Shown one piece after another: positions 6,486-7,217 of a stretch of 7,217 nucleotides of DNA (positions are counted from its first letter, which is position 1; the number at the start of each line of letters is the position of its first letter). The stretch lies in NCBI GenBank assembly GCA_905215225.1, contig CAJMPM010000070.1, positions 1-7,217 on the forward strand, in the 5' to 3' direction. The stretch is from an uncultured bacterium. GTDB taxonomy: Bacteria; Actinomycetota; Coriobacteriia; Coriobacteriales; Coriobacteriaceae. The notes under the pieces are model-generated. The model saw nothing but the letters and a program-made list of their open reading frames with translations, was not told where the DNA came from and ran no database searches. A program made the position numbers and the translations under genes.

Positions 6486-6532
6486 GCGCCCCGTGCAAGG
6501 CGCTTTATTCAGGTACAGTAATTGCAGGGTGT

Positions 6533-6548
6533 CTTTATTTAAGTAAAG
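6533..6548. promoter_or_regulatory. AT-rich near-perfect palindrome upstream of the C69 gene
   Basis: The 16 bases CTTTATTTAAGTAAAG are palindromic except for one mismatched pair (6538 with 6543). The site lies 165 bases before the C69 start codon and just after the terminator of the preceding unit, where a dimeric regulator could bind. The symmetry is seen directly; the function is inferred. No confident -35/-10 pair could be placed around it. Confidence 0.35.
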
Positions 6549-6557
6549 CTACAAAAT

Positions 6558-6628
6558 GAGTATTCTTATCCGCTCATCGCATATTTTAGGACGCTCATCG
6601 AGTATTTCATCGAATCTAATGAATACTC
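6558..6628. repeat. Cluster of direct and inverted short repeats in the C69 leader
   Basis: GAGTATT occurs at 6558-6564 and 6600-6606 (42 bases apart) and inverted as AATACTC at 6622-6628. CGCTCATCG occurs at 6571-6579 and 6592-6600 (21 bases apart), with a third partial copy TCATCG at 6607-6612. The 21- and 42-base steps equal two and four helical turns, as seen for sites bound on one face of DNA. The 6600-6628 part also forms a 10-pair stem (GAGTATT and CAT, with one bulged T) around an 8-base loop. Confidence 0.5.
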
Positions 6629-6644
6629 TTTAGACTTCCGATAG

Positions 6645-6666
6645 GCTAATAGATGTATTTATTAGC
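6645..6666 (+). repeat. AT-rich hairpin in the C69 leader
   Basis: GCTAATA (6645-6651) and TATTAGC (6660-6666) form a perfect 7-bp stem with an 8-base loop. It abuts the next hairpin at 6667 with no gap. It could be a protein-binding dyad or part of a folded 5' leader. No T-run follows, so it is not a terminator. Confidence 0.4.
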
Positions 6667-6696
6667 TGAAACTCCGTACGGTTTCGCGGGGTTTCA
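6667..6696 (+). promoter_or_regulatory. Leader hairpin just before the C69 ribosome binding site
   Basis: TGAAACTCCG (6667-6676) pairs with CGGGGTTTCA (6687-6696), 10 pairs including one G-U, around a 10-base loop. GGTTTC is present twice (6680-6685 and 6690-6695), so GAAACT (6668-6673) could instead pair with the nearer copy in a shorter 6-bp hairpin. The ribosome binding site GGAGG (6704-6708) starts 8 bases after the stem. A role in mRNA stability or translation control is inferred. Confidence 0.45.
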
Positions 6697-6712
6697 ACAG
6701 TTGGGAGGGATC

Positions 6713-7217
6713 ATGAGGTTTACTCATCCTGTCAACACGCTCAAGAAGCTCGGCTGCGGCCTTGCATTTGGAGCAGCGGCCATTATGGCCATGCCGACTT
6801 CGGCGCTCGCTTGCACCCAGATCTACATGGGCAGCCAGCTCACGGCAGACGGCAACACGTACTACGGCCGTTCCGAGGACTTCGGCCCGCGCTACATCAA
6901 GCACTTTGGCATCGAGCCCGCACACAAGGACGGCAGCAAGTACACCTCGGTCGAGTCCGGCTTTGAGTACAAGTCCAAGGGCGCAACCTACCGCTATACC
7001 TTCGTTCGCGACACCCCCTCGCAATGGGAAGATCGTTACGACGCATATTCCGAGGCCGGCATCAACGAAAAGGGCGTTTCCTGCTCTGCCACGCTGAGCA
7101 CCTCCTATAACGAGAAGGCAGAAGAAGCCGACCCCGTCACCGAAGAGACCGGCATCGGCGAGTACAACTACGCCAGTGTCATACTGGGCGAGAGCGCCAC
7201 GGCCCGCGAGGGTGTCG
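6713..7217 (+). CDS. Secreted C69-family dipeptidase, 5' part
   Basis: The first 168 residues of a protein cut by the right edge match the peptidase C69 (PepD-like) family, N-terminal nucleophile hydrolases that release dipeptides. A signal peptide is clear: basic positions in the first 12 residues, a hydrophobic core (about 13-27), then PTSALA before Cys34. Cleavage after ALA would leave Cys34 as the new N-terminus, and it fits the family's catalytic cysteine. Further family features are the CTQIYMG start of the mature protein, DGNTYYGRSEDFG (46-58), and EAGINEKGVSCSAT. GGAGG (6704-6708) is 4 bases before the ATG. The protein probably acts outside the membrane on peptides. It is preceded by a 227-base AT-rich leader with several dyads and no clear promoter. 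The -3 residue is Ala, so a lipoprotein signal is unlikely. Confidence 0.9.
   Translation, partial: MRFTHPVNTLKKLGCGLAFGAAAIMAMPTSALACTQIYMGSQLTADGNTYYGRSEDFGPRYIKHFGIEPAHKDGSKYTSVESGFEYKSKGATYRYTFVRDTPSQWEDRYDAYSEAGINEKGVSCSATLSTSYNEKAEEADPVTEETGIGEYNYASVILGESATAREGV

Noticed and set aside
6556..6633. A 25-codon serine-rich frame (8 Ser) in the C69 leader, a possible leader peptide
   Set aside because: There is no Shine-Dalgarno site before the ATG, and the repeated Arg-Ser-Ser simply follows from the CGCTCATCG DNA repeats. No attenuator-type terminator follows.
1..7217. CRISPR arrays, tRNA/rRNA genes, insertion sequences, phage attachment sites
   Set aside because: No regularly spaced repeats, no cloverleaf or rRNA sequence, and no transposase or integrase motifs were seen in any frame.

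Overview
The window looks like part of a high-GC Gram-positive chromosome. The style of the proteins, the GC-rich codon use (about 62% in the 60-base stretches I counted) and the secreted C69 dipeptidase suggest a gut coriobacterium such as Collinsella. That assignment is inference, not the result of a search.

Left end (1-1082, minus strand): a LysR-type regulator (192-1082), then 119 bases downstream the first 24 codons of a gene that leaves the window at base 1 and starts with a strong Shine-Dalgarno site. This segment is clearly less GC-rich (47-52% in sampled stretches) than its neighbours and looks like an accessory regulator/membrane-protein pair beside housekeeping genes.

Middle (1124-5287, minus strand, read right to left): RNase D (rnd), a membrane zinc metallopeptidase of the YugP type, the two subunits of exonuclease VII (xseA, xseB) and a HIT-family nucleotide hydrolase. 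Gaps are 64, 115, 42 and 49 bases. A GC-rich hairpin follows the metallopeptidase. A perfect TATAAT inside an inverted repeat precedes the HIT gene, so the row is probably more than one transcription unit. The common theme is RNA and DNA turnover and nucleotide housekeeping.

Right side (5386-7217, plus strand): a lipid/diacylglycerol kinase-family protein, followed 9 bases later by a 30-codon single-pass membrane peptide with a near-ideal Shine-Dalgarno site, then a strong intrinsic terminator (6441-6485). An AT-rich, repeat-rich 227-base leader (6486-6712) follows, and then the 5' part of a secreted C69-family peptidase whose predicted catalytic cysteine lies directly after the signal peptide. 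The window cuts this gene.

Most of the window is ordinary housekeeping sequence, and I found no convincing undescribed multi-gene system. The observations most worth checking are the 30-aa membrane peptide coupled to the lipid kinase, the structured leader of the C69 gene, the lower-GC LysR module with its partial partner, and the altered nucleotide-binding motif in the lipid kinase.
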